A DNA stretch of 64,000 nt, taken from the NCBI GenBank assembly GCA_018697195.1, contig CM031870.1, forward strand, positions 4,081,700 to 4,145,699, read 5' to 3'. The DNA comes from Certhia americana. Taxonomy: Eukaryota; Chordata; Aves; Passeriformes; Certhiidae. The notes beneath the pieces are model-generated. The model was not told the origin of the DNA, ran no database searches, and saw only the letters and a list, made by a program, of their open reading frames with translations. Both the position numbers and the translations under genes were made by a program. Positions 43,950-57,850 of this stretch are shown here, piece by piece. Within the stretch, counting starts at the first letter, position 1, and each line of letters begins with the position of its first letter.

Positions 43950-46900
43950 AGAGGTTGGAGTGTTCCATTCTTTAAGGAGAGAAAGAGCCTCGGGAAGCTG
44001 CTGCTTCTCCCTTGGGGGGGAAGAAGCAGCTCCCAACCCTTCTGCTTGGGCTCACTGCAGGAGCACAAGGCTTTGGACAAACATTATGGACATACAACAG
44101 TATCTACCTTCCCACCACACCCTCCTGCCTCTACTTCTCCCACCAGCTTGCCAACAGCCCCTTCCTCTGCCTCCTCATCTTGCCCCTCAGGAGGGCTGCA
44201 GTTCAGTCCACAATTACCCACATACTGGGAGGAATTTCCTAGAAAACTTTGCAGAAAAGCACCTCCTGCAGAGCTGCTTCCCATTCCCCTGTGGAGGGCA
44301 GGTGAAACAGCTGCTGGCACAGCGGGAGGGCTGGGAAAGCATTGGGAGAGAGCTGCCAACAACCCTGGGGAAGGGGAAAAGCAGAGGCGTAATGGAGGGG
44401 CTGGAACAGCTTGGGAAAGGGCAGTGAAAATGGTTTCCTTGGGAAAAGGCTGGCAAGCCTCGACTGGAAAAAGGAGAGCAAGGAAGAGATAGCAGAGCTC
44501 CTCTGGGTGCAGAGGTCACGAGGAGAGAAGAGGAGCAAGATTTGGGTGAAGCCCTGGCAGCCACAGGAGCTCACCTTGGCTCTTGCCATGGTAATGATGC
44601 AGACACAGACGTGTGATAAGCCCTACTCTGCACACGCTTTAAAATCTAAGTAGCTTATGAATAAGAAATAATCCCTTATTCCCAGAGCCATAATCTATAT
44701 TTAATTAAGAAAATAACTAAACGGTGGCAGTAAAAAGGGCTGTATGGGGAAATGGAGAGACGAACACTGTCAAATAAGCTACAGTAAGAAAGGGAACAAA
44801 CATCAGCCTCAGCATGGCAGAGGCAGCAGAGCTATGGCCTCCAGCTTGGCTGCAAACACAAGGTAACCTGCCTTTAGAACACCTGTCTACAGCAAAGAGG
44901 GCCTCAGGAGGCTTCTTGGGTCAACAGGTGAGCTGCAGTTGGCCAAGAGGGACTCATTCACATACAAGTGTGAAATTTCCTGCTGTTCAGTGGTGCTGGA
45001 CTGTGCACGGAAAGCTAGGCACAGAGGAGCCAAAGCAGCCCCCACATCCTGCATGGGAGCATTCAACAAACACCTTCAATGCTGCCACAACAAAACTGTT
45101 TCACAGAGTTTCTGTGCTCAGTGCCCAAAGTCTCCTAATGTCTGGCATTGGCAAATCCAAGCAAGCCCTGCAGCTGAGTAGCACATGGGGCTGGGGAGCT
45201 GTTAGCCTGGAAGGAGCCAGGCCAGCCCAACACTGCCCCAATGCCCAAAGCATGTAGAGGTGTTCATATGTCTGCAGGAGCTTGTCAGCCCAGGCCAGAG
45301 CCCACAGCAGCACTCTGCTGGATCCCTTAATGCACCTCTGTGACCACCATGCTCCTCAGTATCACCCCAGCACCCATGGGCACTGGCTGCTTTTCAGGGG
45401 TCTTTGCCAACTTGGAGCCAGTGCCAGGCCAAGACTGGAGTTTGGCTTTTCCCCTGGTCTCTGTGCTGGGGATGGTGCTGATGTGAGCACTGCTCACCCT
45501 CTGCTCTGGATAAGAGAGAAAGAGATGGACAGCAGCGTGGCCACAGATAGTCCAAACACTCAGCACCAGTGCCCAGAGCCCTTCCAAACCCACCAAAAAC
45601 ACATCCCAGGTACATCCCCAGACCTTTTCCTCCTGGCACCTTTCACCAGTTTCCCAAAGCATGGCTGCAGCCTGGCTCTGTTAAGAAAGTTTCACTTATC
45701 ATTCAACCCACGGGGTCTGCAGGTGACAGGTATCCCTATGCTTCCTTGGATTGTAGTAGTGGAAATGACAGCATGTTTTAAAGTTTGGGTTAAAGAGAAG
45801 AAAAAAAAAAAAACCTCAGTCCACATACTATAAGTTACAAATAGACCGTCTGGTTTTTAAATTGAAAAACAGCAATAATCACTGCTAAGAGCCTGCTGAA
45901 CAAAACCAGACTTATTACCACTGGGACAAATTCGTATTTACCAAAAGAACACAAGTATTTCTTAAGCTGCTCTTGAGCTCCCTAGGTTGCTGCTTCTCCT
46001 CATGGAGGTCTCTGGCAGTGGTGACACAGAGCCACAGCAGGGACATGTGGGCAAAGCAAAGTGGGGGCAATCCTTTCAGCTGTGGGCAAGAGACAGGAAG
46101 GTGATTTGGAGCAGGCTCAGCTCTGCCAGGCTGCAAAGAGAGAAGCCTTCAGGCTTTTTTTAGCTGAACACTTTTCCTCTAACTGCTGTTTTGTGGTAGG
46201 GAGAGAGGAGGTCTGGAGAACGTGGGTGGAGAAACCTGCCCACGCCTGGGTGGAGACAAGGGGCAGGCATGAGACAGGGTGTGTTTTGAGGGGCACAGCC
46301 ATTCAGGCAAGCCTGTCTTTCCATTCCTTTAAGGAATAGAGAAAGCACAACTTTTAGAGGACGTGGTGTGCACAGAGCCCAGCAGCACACAGTGGGCAGC
46401 TGTCCCTGTGAAGGCACTGCTGAGATGTGGAGTGGTCCAGGGCAGCTGGGTAGGCAGGTGTATGAGCTGCAGGCTTGGATTATCAAGGGGAAAACAGAGT
46501 TAACTACCTCATTTTCCCATCACAGCTGCCACACTGCTGATAGCAACGTCGGGACGTGGGCAATAATTGCACTGAGGGAAGTGCAGGGATGGGATCCCCA
46601 AATCTGCCTGTCCTCTACTTCTTTACCTGAACAAGTAACCAGGGCAGGGAGATGAGCCTGAAGAAATTGCCATGGGGAGCAGGGTGTATCTCAGTGGGAT
46701 GAAGGGCATTGCTGCCAGGCCTCAGTGCTGTCTGAGGGTGCAGAGCAGGCTGAGTTCTCATACAGCACAGAAACAGGAAAGGAAAACTAAAGCAGCCCCA
46801 TGCCAAGGTCCTGAGGTCTTCTTTTCCTCTCTTCCCAGGCCATAGTACAGTGAGAGCACTAGAAGCTGGCTGATAAATCTGATCTGTCCTGTGCTTTGAG

Positions 46901-49900
46901 AGCAGCAAACTACCACAGAAGTCATCAACAAACTGCAAAGGTGGTTGCCAACCCAGAGTCAGGAACATGGCTCAAGCAGATGGAGGACTGGAGCTGGTGC
47001 AGGTAACACTCTTTCATTTGGGTTTTGGTCCCTGAATCAGAGGGCTGGACAGCATTAGCCATCACTTATCTGGAGCCAGCATCTGAATGACTGCAGAGGA
47101 AACTCACCCTCGCTGGAGCCCTGCCTGGGCACTGTTTCAGGCACAGCTGCCAGCAGGCTCATGCAGTTGGCCTGTCCTGTGTAATGATCAGCACAAGTGA
47201 TGTGGGACTGACAGCCTTCCACAGCCCTGGCCACAGCAGCATTCCTGAGCAGAGCTCTGGAGCAGCCAAACCCTGGGAGAGTGAGTCTTCTCTCTGCTGG
47301 AGCCTGACTGTGGCCACTGGTGAGGAAGCACTGACTCGTAAGGCTGATCTACCAAGTGATGCCGACTGCTCCATGTTGCAAGTGCAGCATGCAGGTTCAA
47401 ATGTTACAGAGAAATAAGAGAGGTGTAGCCTTGGAAGGTAGAGGGGAAAGGAAGGGAGCAATTTAATAATGAATATATTATGTAGATATGTCATACCTCT
47501 TGCCTGCTGGCATGGATTAAGATCCATAAATCAAAGAGGAAGGAACTGTTTTTAATGCTGGAGATGGATGCTGGTCCTCAGAAAATTGCTAAGGGGGCAT
47601 TAATGAAGAGAGACATCTGGGAATGGCTCCAGATGCACTGGCTGCATGCACAGGAAATGCTGCAGTACTGCTGTCACCGAAAAATTATTCCTGTACTGTG
47701 GACACCTGTGGTCCATGAGGACAATAGCTTGGGAACTCTGGATCCCCATGTGGAGGTGTTGGTCAAACTCAGGAGGCAGGTGGATAATTCTCTGCTCCAC
47801 AAGACAGCTCCTTGTACACCAAGAACATTGGCCCCGTCCTTTGTCTTTGCTCAGCAAGAAGATCCACACAGTCCAAGTGATGGGACAGTCTCAGCCTGTG
47901 CAAGCCAGAAGCCAAAATTGAAATCAGATGAGCCATTACATCCATCCTGCCTCTGCTGGGCATGCAGTCACCAGAGACAGGAGTCAGGGACAATGTCACC
48001 TCACAGCCACCACCGCTGCCATGACACAGAGGATGGGGAGTGGCAGCTCTTCCTGCTGTTCCATGAGGCATTGGATCAAGCAGAGAGAAGGATCACTCTT
48101 TGGGGTTAGAAGGAGCCCTCCATTGTGAAAGAAAGAGCTCTGGGGTTACATGGAAGGGACATGGCTCAAAGCATGGAGCATCTGTCTGCAATGTTTCTGG
48201 CCCACCCTGAAGGTGGCTGGTGGGTGTCTGGGCAAGATGCAATTACCCTGTTGAACAAGCACAAGCCCTAATGCATTGATCAGGGACTGCCTTCCTTGAG
48301 ATCTTTCCTTTTCAGCTGCACAAGGCTCCTCCCAGAACTTCACAGCGGTGTTAAACCCAGGGGCAATGGCACAGTGAGACCTTTCACATCCCCAGGAGGG
48401 CTCTGTGTGGTGGGGGCTGCTATCAGGAAAAGAGGGGGGTCCCTTCTGCTCTCAGTGTTTTTTCCTGAGGGGAGTGCACTGAGTGCCAAAATTTCGTTAA
48501 TCACATTTTACGTACATTTAAAAAAACCCCTGAAATCTTCACTTTTTTAAGAGCATCTTCTCCTCTCCCACCCACCCTGTAATATGGCAGGGGCTCCCTT
48601 TCACACCTGCTCTCTCTCTGCCTCTCTGCCCTTCCTGGAACCACCTCCTTCCACTTGCTCTGACCCACGTTAGGCATCAGATTTGCAGCCCAGCAGCACA
48701 CCCGGGGCAAGAGGCTGTGTTCACAGAACAGATTTGCAGAGCCAGGGAGCCAGCCAGGGCTAGGTGAGTAGGAACAGGCTCTCCAGGAGAGAGAGACACC
48801 CACGGCTTGCTGAGAAGTGACAAACCTGCCAGGGAGAAGCCTGGGAGCAAAGGAAGCTAAGAAAGCACACGTGCACAGTATGAATGGACTAGAGGGGAGA
48901 AGGGGAAAGGAAACAAGGCAGGAAGGATGTGAGTGAGGGAAGGGCATGACAGAGAGGGACACAGAGCAGTGGAAGGGAAGCTCAGAAGCCAGGGAAAGCC
49001 CTGCACAGCACAGCTGCTACTTTTCAGGTTGCACTGCAAGAGATAAGTGTGATATGGGAGAAAGCTTGGTCCTAGCACAGGGGAAATCTGCCACCCCAGA
49101 GGGATAGAGCAGGATGGGGGGTAGGAAAGTTGATGCTTGGAGGATCTTGAGGGCTGCTAGGACTGAGCTGTAGAGAGAAAAAGGAGGGATGGAGGAGGCT
49201 GAGTGTTTGGAGATGCCTCAGCATTTTAGGGCTTATTTAAAATGAACACTCAGCTCCTTCAAGGTTCACCTCATGTGATGAAGCAGCCCCAACTTCTGAC
49301 AGCAGAGAAGAAGCAGCTGATGTCCCAGGGTCCCGGCAGAGGGTCCCAAGCATGAGATCCAGAGAGCTGCTACAAGCAAATCCATGTGGCAACATCAGAA
49401 AGCCGTGCTGGGGCCGAGCTCACAAGCAGACAAGCTTAGCCCTCAGAGAGCAGGGAATTGTTATCTGTCTGTGTCTCCCTCTGTTTTCCCTGATTTTATT
49501 GTGTTTTGTTTAATTGAATCACACACACATATGCACATAAAGCCCCAACTCGTGGTGTAAAGTCTGTAAGGAAATGAGCAGCAAATTAACATTCCAGGAG
49601 GAGTGATGCTGAGCAAACATGTGACACTGCACGAGCTGCAAGGATCGAGGCAGCAGGAGGAGTCAGGAGAAACTGGCAGAGAGGGAAGAGGGAGCAGCAA
49701 AAAGGATTTTCCTACGAGAAATGGAGCCCAAAGAAAGCAGGACAAGGGAAGAAGGAAAACCTGAGAGGAAAGCACAGATGATGCTGGTGGTTCCTGTGGT
49801 CACTGATCCAAAGTCTCACTGATCCCTCTGTGGAGCAGTTCAGAGCACAGGGAGAGAAAGCTCCCACAGCTTGTGGCCAGGGCATGGCTGGGTTCAAGGG

Positions 49901-52900
49901 ACATGGCTCAAACTCCATCACTGCTCCAGGGCTCTCCTGCCCAAAAATGACCAGAACACTCCTCTGGACCCAGTATCCAAGTCCACCAGGGCCACCATCA
50001 CAACCAGCTCAGCCTCTCTCCTCCGGTGCAGCACTCTCATCCCTCCCTCAGCTCTCAGCTCATCCAGTACCCCCACTCCCCTTCCTCTTGTCCTCTTGTC
50101 GCCTTCCTCTTGTACCATGATATGCTGGGGCATGTGCTTCAGCACTTCCCAGCCCTCATCCCCACAGAGCTGCACCCCAACAGCACCATCCAAACCCTGG
50201 ATGACCAGTGCAGCTCAGCAGCCTGTCACCACAGTGCAGAGGGCAGGGACACAGAGGAGAAGGAGTTGTCTGTGCAGACAGGCAGCTCTCTTTCCCCTCC
50301 TCACCTCCCAGCTCACCCCTGCTCGTGAGGGGCTGGGAGGCAGCACAGCACTGATCAGCTGCTCCACAAGATGAGGTGCTTTTCAGTACTGGAGAAGTGC
50401 AGGGTTAAAGGATTCTGATTATCCTGCCCAGGCTGGCTGTGACAGGCCTCACATGTGTTCAGTCACATCCAGATATGAAGCCACTCTGGAAACCAAGACA
50501 TTTATTCAAAGGAGCAGCAGCATTGCACACGCATCTGCCTGTGTAAAGGAGAACTTCAAAAGGGCTGACAGTCACAGAGCCCAGCAGTAACCTTTGGCTA
50601 ATTAGCTGTCTTGATTTCCTTGCAGTTTATTTTTATACTTCTTGGGCTCTGAAATGCATTTACTGTAATGTCAGAAAGGCCATGGTAAATATAAAGCTTT
50701 CTAGCAATAAGTATATCCACCCCACTGAGCTTTTGGGACTGACAGCTCCAGCTTGGCATGGGCCAGGTGGAGTGACAATGCTTTGCTGAGGTTTTTGTCT
50801 TGCACAGGATTTACTGAGATTGTGCTGGTGGAAATGATAAAGGCACCTGGGGCAAAGCAGGTATGGGCATGGAGCACAATGAGCACAGAGCAGAGGGCAC
50901 CTGTAATGGTGTTTTCCTGAGGTCAGATCACAAATGAGCAGAAAAGACAGAGGGGTGAGGAAGTCTGCAGGATGCAAAGCCATGAGCCAGCTCGCCAAGG
51001 AGAGGTGAGGTCAAGAAAAGCAGGCAACCAGAAAGGTGGGAGTGATGCTGAACCTGCAGACAGAAGCAGGTGGGAACCCATTCTCAGCATTAAGGAAATC
51101 ATCAATGGGAGCTGCACTGCTCAGAGAGCCTGTAGAAGCCACAGAGCCTTCCTGCTCCTGGAAAGGTGTTTTGATTGGATCTCAGTCAACAAGGGATTTT
51201 GAAGTCTCACTGGGGTGGAAGATAACAGTACCTGTAGAAGCAGGTGACTCTGCTCCCCACCCCAGCTGTGCTTGTAGTGAGTCTGTACTCCATGTGTCAC
51301 TGCACAGTGCCACAGGCACCCTGTGACCCTTGTCAGAGGGCTTGTGACTCTCACTGAGACCTGGCACCCCAGGGCTTCCCTAACAAAGTCAGCCCCCCCA
51401 TTCCTGGCTGACACCCCCTCAACCCCAGCAGCTCCTGCACTCCACAGACTGTGTGCCAGCGCTGCTGAAATCCACTTGGCCAAGGTGTTGGGGTTAAGGT
51501 GAGGGTGTGCACAGCCTGAGATACTCCTGCTTCTCTCTGCAGGGACATTCAGCCCATTCTTGCAGGGCATCTCTCTCCTGCAGGCTCCTGCCCTGAGGCT
51601 GGGCACACGTGTGGGACCAGGCTGAGCTGCACAGTGAGGAAACTCCAAGGATAAGAAAACAGCCTCATTATCTCTGCACTGTGATCTCCAGCACAAACCA
51701 CTCAACATGTGGCTCTCTCTGGACTGTGCAGAGAGAAGATCAGTGGAAAGAAAACAGAGAAGAGACCAATGCATTAATGATCAGAAATGAAGCAATGCTC
51801 CTCTGTCCCCTGATCTAGCCAGGAGAGTTCTGAGACCCTGCAGATGGGTGGCAGGCACCCAGGACTTCAAACAGCCTCCCCTCTCTGCTGCTGCTCCTCC
51901 TGCCTGGCAGGGTGTCAGTCTCAGGACTGCCCTGTGTACCAGCTGGGAGAAACCACTGCCAATTAAAAACCAGGCTCTTGTATCCTTTGAACTGCAGAGA
52001 AAAAAAAAAACCCATGAATTCAAACTTTGCCTTTTTTTTTGCCCAAATTATGTCAGGAGTTGAGGAGACAGAACAATGCTGAGTGCAATTGCTGTTGAAA
52101 GCTGCTGGCTATTTCAGTGTGCTTCTTGAACTCCACCAGCACAGCTATGCTGCAGTTGGTAACTGCAAATCTTTAATTTTAAGGGTCAAATCATTATAGA
52201 CTCACTCAGGGAAGTTAATAGGAAGTTTACTTTTGATTCAGCTATGTAAAATCAACAAGAAACTCTCAACTGATCATAGCCATACATGCTTCCATCTCCA
52301 ATCCCAAACATCCCTTCCTACAAGTCAAACTCATATTTTCATTTTTTAAATCCATTCTTACACTTAGAGTTGTGCAGTCTGTTCAGAACCAAAATGTCTC
52401 AGATGGCCGGGCTGGATTTTGAGACTGACTTCAGCCAGCACTCAAATCTGAGTCTCCTCACTTCTACTGAGATCCTAGTGTTTCAGGACTGAGCTATCTG
52501 CTGGGATAATGAACCTGCAAGGCACAGAATGGCTCTGTTCAAGCCCTTGGTGTGCAGTTGGTTGGGCCCTAACTGCTCCTGAAAATCCCTTTGGCCTCAC
52601 CTAAGCACCTTAAAAGACCTTTGTACCAACAACCTCCGCGTAGGGTGGCTTTAAATGATGGGGGCAGTTTCAAAGCCTCTTAAACATCACCAGGTTTGTG
52701 AGCAAAGCAAGGCACTGTCACACCCACAGTCCTAAAACTGCCCACAGGGTGATGGTGAGCAGCCAGCACTAAAGGTTTCAGTGACAGGGAAGGAGTTTTT
52801 ACATTGCTCAAGCAGAACAGAAGAGACACGCAGCACCAAGCTCTGGCCCCTATCAGCCCTTTTATTGCCCATTTATCTGGGACAGATGTGTGTGATGCCT

Positions 52901-55900
52901 GTGTAATCCCAGCCCTCTGGCATGGCCAGAGCTAGGGTGTGGTGCAGGGATCTTTTAGAGGAGTTGGTACCATTCAGGCAGGAGGGTCCTGAGCTCGTAG
53001 GTCATGCACATATACCTGCATATACATTATTAATGCCCTCCACATGACAGCTGCTGGCTGTATCTACAGACTCTCTCCACTGATGCCTCTCTCTGAGTCA
53101 CAGCTGCGTAAAGCTCCTTGACAGACCTGGAGGATGAGAGATGCGGTAAAATCCCAAACATAAGTATTGCATCAAAGGTTCTGTGGTTATCAGAGCACAA
53201 ATAACATCTCCTTCACAATTTCAGGGGCAAGAGCATTGCAAGGGCTGTCTAACCACCCTCCTGGAGCACAGGGTCCATACCCAGGGGCCCAGTGTGTCAG
53301 GGCCAGTACGAGATGCTCCACGGGGGAGCAATGGGTTGTCTGACCATGCTGCTGCCAGAGGAGCTGGGGAAATCAGCAAGAAGCTGGTGGGTGGACTTGA
53401 GTGGGATTTCTCCTGCATGGAGAGCTCAGCAGTCCTCCACGCATGCCTGGCTGTGTCAGTCACTCTTGGTTTAGCTGACACACAGGAGAGCCTCATGTGA
53501 GACTGTCAGAGTATGCTGCACACTAATGGTGGGACACTGCCCCACATGCCTTCATGGATGGGCAGAACCCAAGGCACCATGCAGTGCAAAATGAAGAGGG
53601 ATGACTGGGACAGGCTCCCCTCTTTCTTTTTTCATTGCCATCTTTCTTATTCTCGCCAGGCCTTTCACCTGCTCTGAAGCTCCTGCTGTCTCAGCCACCC
53701 AAGATAAGTGAAGGACACGTGAGCATTCTGATGGACACAGCAGCCACTTCTAACAGCAGGTACCCTGCACTGCCATGGGCATTCATTTACAAACACTATT
53801 CCAACCAACCCTTGAGGCTGGGCAGGAGGTTTTCCACCCATATTTTGCTGGAGCTCTGCTCTAGGAGATAGCTGTGGCCCCAAGGAATGAGCACTGGGCT
53901 CCAAGGCAGGGGGACCTGAATGGGGAAAAGACCCCACTCTGGGAATAGACAAGAAGCAAGAAACCAGGGAGGACAACTGTTTCCATAGTGGGTTTACTAG
54001 CAGAGAGATCTCTGCTCCTTCTAACTCCATCTCTCTGCAAAGTCAGTGACTCCTCCACTCTGTATTACATTTTATTCCATAAGTGCAAAGCAATTTCCAT
54101 TGAGGGTAGGGACAGTGAAGCACAGAGAAAGAGGAGAATAATATCTCATCTTTCTTTAATCCCCACCATCCCAAAGGATCCTGGTGCAGTTTGCTTTACT
54201 TTCTATATGTATGCACAGTTAATTAGCATTACCACAGAACTGCAGGTATTCTCAGACTTAGTAGAGGGAATATCTTGTAATAGAAGGGTAAGCAAATTGT
54301 TTCTGCTGTTTCCATTACAGCCAACTTTGATTATCCAGGGTAATAGGATAACAGGGACAAAGCAAAAACATGGATAACATGAGACCTATGCAAATTAAGC
54401 TGGGGAAAAAAAAAGTGATGCTGAGAGTAATGGAGGAAAGAAAGGTCAGTGATACTGATTAAGGAGCATGGAGATCCCTGTGTTAGCACTGCCTTAAGCT
54501 CACAAATCCAGACACAATGGTAGTTATGGAGCAGATCTATAGGGTCTGTCACTGTGAGAGAGAAGCAGAGACATCCCCTGCACAGCAAAGCCAAGCTGCA
54601 GCAGAGGGAGGCGAATTGCATTAATGCCGAGCATTTCAAAGCCTCTGTGTGAGGGATTTGTCATTAAAATGAATAAGATTTGGGCACTCAACCCACCTCC
54701 TCCCTACATGAGCAGGAAGAAGCCCATTTTAAAGGTCAGCGTCTTAATGGTTTTCGCTGCGTATATACCAGGATAATTCCTCTCCAAACAGAAATCCAGC
54801 ACTGCCTTGGTGAGCCACAGCCACTGTTTGAAGGAGCACAAGAGCATCCATAGCTGAGGAGGTACAGGAGTACAGACAGGTACAGCTTCTCTGTTAGAAG
54901 AGGGTGGGAAGAGGCTCCAACTTCATATCCTTGCAATTCAGCCCAAGATGAGGAAAAGGAACAGCACTGGAGCTCCTCTGTAGTCCCTCATCTCAGCAAA
55001 GACCAGATTCACTCCACTCTGTCAAAGGGGATGTTCAAATCCTTGGCACCAATATCGTGGAGGCAGCTCTGAAAAATCTCTGGTGGTGGGTGGATAAAAA
55101 GGGCACCAGTGGAGATGAGACAGAAAGAAGAGAGGGAGGAATCTTAGAAGAAGAAGAACCTTCCTAATAGGTTTTATTGATTTAACCCAAAGAGAGAACA
55201 GTAGGGGGAAATATATGCCATTTAAATGTAAACCAGCAATAAAAATAATCATTAGAGTCATAATCTCAATCTGTTAGCATTCTATGTAGAAAAGATCTTA
55301 GTGGGAAATATTTTCTGAGTAAACTATTTGCATTTACTTAGTATGAAGGAGCCTCGTAAATATAACTCAATCATTATCATGGACTTTTTTGCAAGGGTTG
55401 TTATCAGTAATCAGTTCTTGCAAGTGCCTGATGATTTCACAGCCCCTGTAGAGCCTGGCTTGGAGAAGCTGCTGGCCCACCCCAGTTGGGATCTCCTGTC
55501 CATATCCCTGTGGATGTTCCTGTTTCCATAATGGAAATATCTGTGGATTTCTATGGCAGCTAGAAATCACTCTCCACCCAAATGGTGATGTGATTTTGTG
55601 ACTGGCCAAGAGGCTGCATCACTTGCCCAGATCTTGTGAGCTTTAATTGAGGAAAAGTAACTTCAGAGCATGTTTCCAGGCCCTGCAGATTCCAGAAGTG
55701 AGAACCACCTGACCTTCTCTTATAAAGAAGAGGAAAATGAGGGGTTTTCCCTTTGCAGAGGAGCTGCAGGGCTGGCAGTGAAAATGCAGGGCAGGAAGCC
55801 CTTTCCAGGTGCAGGAGGGGAGAGTGTCCATCTGTATCTCAGAAGGAGCTTTTCTGGTCAGTGTCTTGTCCCCAAGGTCAGTCCCCGTGGGGAGACAGCA

Positions 55901-57710
55901 CTGCCCACGTGCAGGTGCTCAGGGAAGGTCACTGTCCCTGTGACTCCCACAGCATGTGCATCTCAGCCACAAAGAAAGGGATAAATACCCTCTTCTGCCT
56001 GGGGACACCTTTTAATCTTCTTGCTAGATTTTCATACACTAGTCCAGACTCCCAGCTGGGCCAGGCATGATCTCATTTAGCATCCAATGCACAGAGGTGG
56101 TTGAACTAGACTGCTATTTTATGCCATGCACTGGTAGAGGCTGGGGATGCTCTCACCGGTGGCACTGGGGGTTCTCACCACCCTGCAGCAGCTATACCTT
56201 GCCCCAGAGGGAGAAGATCCCATGGAGGTAGATACCTGGACCAGCATCCCCAGTGCTGGAAAGCTTATCAGTCCCTTGCAGAGCTGCTGGTGGCAGGACA
56301 TTTGTGGGCAGCTGGTGCCAGAGCAGCAGCTCTCCAGGGGCCAGGCAACAGCCAGGGTTTCACACCAGCTGCTGCCACTGGCAGAAGCCACTGCAGCTCC
56401 TGGAGTGGGTCTGGCCCCATGTCCACAGCCTGGAGAGCTGGTCTGGCCCCTGATGCCCTGCTCATCACCAGATCTCCAAACTCACAGTGGCCCTCACGCT
56501 GTGTGTGTAATTCAGGCTCACGAGGGGGTTATTAAAATCCATTCAAAGCTAATGTCAGCCACTTTGGTGTTAATGTCAGCGGCTGAGAGGCACAGCAGGA
56601 GTGGGTGGAGAAGGACTTTGATTTCCCCACTCGAATTTCCAAGCGGGGTAGGCTTGGCAGGCAGTGATGGGGAATGGGGAGAGGTGGCAGGTTGAGGGTG
56701 CGGTGCCACATGTCACACAGCAGACAGGTGGGACAGATTAATCCCGGCAGCCAAACATTGTTTGACAGCATCTCTCCAAGGCTGGCCATTTCAGAAGCAT
56801 GTTATCTGCCAGGATCCCAGCAGGTGAGTCTGCCTGAGCAATCAGCCCAGCACAGAGGCTGGGAAGGGGCTGTTGGTATTGCTCCATATGGGACTCCATC
56901 AGGTATTTCAGGTGGATTGGGCATCACACCCAGGCACTTCCCATCAGGTGCATTTGGAGGTTCAAACCTCATGCCCCAACTTCTGCACTAATTTGCAGCC
57001 CTTCAAACTGCTGGGGTTGAAAGCAGGGCTGGAGTTTGCTCGTGTCGGTCAGGTGAGTCCAAGCCATCCCCTGGATTTTTAAAAAATCTGGGTAATTTCA
57101 GGATGTTGCTAGCATCATGTAGGCTAAGATAAGAGTAATCAGAGCTCCCGGCCTTAAGCCGATTCCTTGCATATGACAGGAAGGAATTAGCCCCGTCTCT
57201 CCGCCCCATGCCTCCGGGCAGCGTTTGTACACATGAGCACACACCTGGTAGGGGGCTGAGCCACCAGGACACGTGTGTCCCGATGCTTGCCAGGGACAAG
57301 GATCCTGTGCAGGCAGTGCACAATTCCCATGGGCAGAAGAAGGGACACAGACAGCAGAGGAAATCAGCTCCAACCATCATTGACAGGGCAGGTATTGCTC
57401 CCCCCCCTGCTCCTAGCACTGGCACAGCAGTGCTGGGAGCCCCTGGGTCTCCCTCCCAGGAGGTCCTGCCCTGGTTCTCCCCCGGTTTCAGCATCTGTTT
57501 GCAGAGGGGATTCCTCCACACTGGCTGAGAAATGCATTGCAGTCTCTTAATAGCTCATCCTGCCTGGCAGCTTTTCCTCATGTGTAAATACAATGTGTAT
57601 AACAGTGGCCTCATTTCCCACCATAGGAGTGCATCAGACAGAGCAAAAGGTACTGAGGATGGCTTAAATGATCCAAATTTAACATTTGGTTATGTAGGCT
57701 GAATATTTCA
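43950..57710. other. Non-coding upstream flank, no gene recognised
   Basis: Nearly 14 kb without a supported gene. Observations include an AT-rich block at 44600-44720 (CTATATTTAATTAAG), a 13-A run near 45801-45813, a pyrimidine-rich tract at 50030-50115, a T-run near 52030, and CpG-containing sequence at 57140-57300. Open frames of up to 217 codons (51121-51774, minus) overlap others on both strands and lack domains. A weak MIR-like phrase occurs near 54085-54130. Untranslated ELFN1 exons could be here but cannot be identified from sequence alone. Confidence 0.45.
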
Positions 57711-57714
57711 GTGA

Positions 57715-57850
57715 GTTTTTAGGTTAGAAGGTGCTCTAAATGGAGTCTGACCTCCTAGACAGTGAATTTTACCCAGGGATTTAAATCAAGTTTGACCATT
57801 AAGCTTCATCCCTCTGACAGACAAAATTTAGTCTGGTTCATAAGCAAGGG
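57715..57850 (+). repeat. Possible ancient dispersed repeat
   Basis: AGGTTAGAAGGTGCTCTAAA followed by GTCTGACCTCCTAGACAG and GAATTTTACCCAGGGATTTA resembles a phrase seen in old amniote interspersed repeats ('...GACCTCCTG...CAGAATTTCACCCAG...'). I cannot name the family with certainty. Confidence 0.35.

Noticed and set aside
43816..44492. Open frames of 203 and 212 codons with poly-Tyr or poly-Leu stretches
   Set aside because: The homopolymeric residues come from an (ATT)n microsatellite. Two different frames are open at once, indicating stop-poor DNA rather than a gene.
51121..51774. 217-codon minus-strand open frame
   Set aside because: No recognisable domain and low-complexity composition; conflicting frames are open on the opposite strand.
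54085..54130. Additional MIR-like relic
   Set aside because: Only a short phrase (GTGAAGCACAGAGAAAG) resembles MIR, so it is too little to call.
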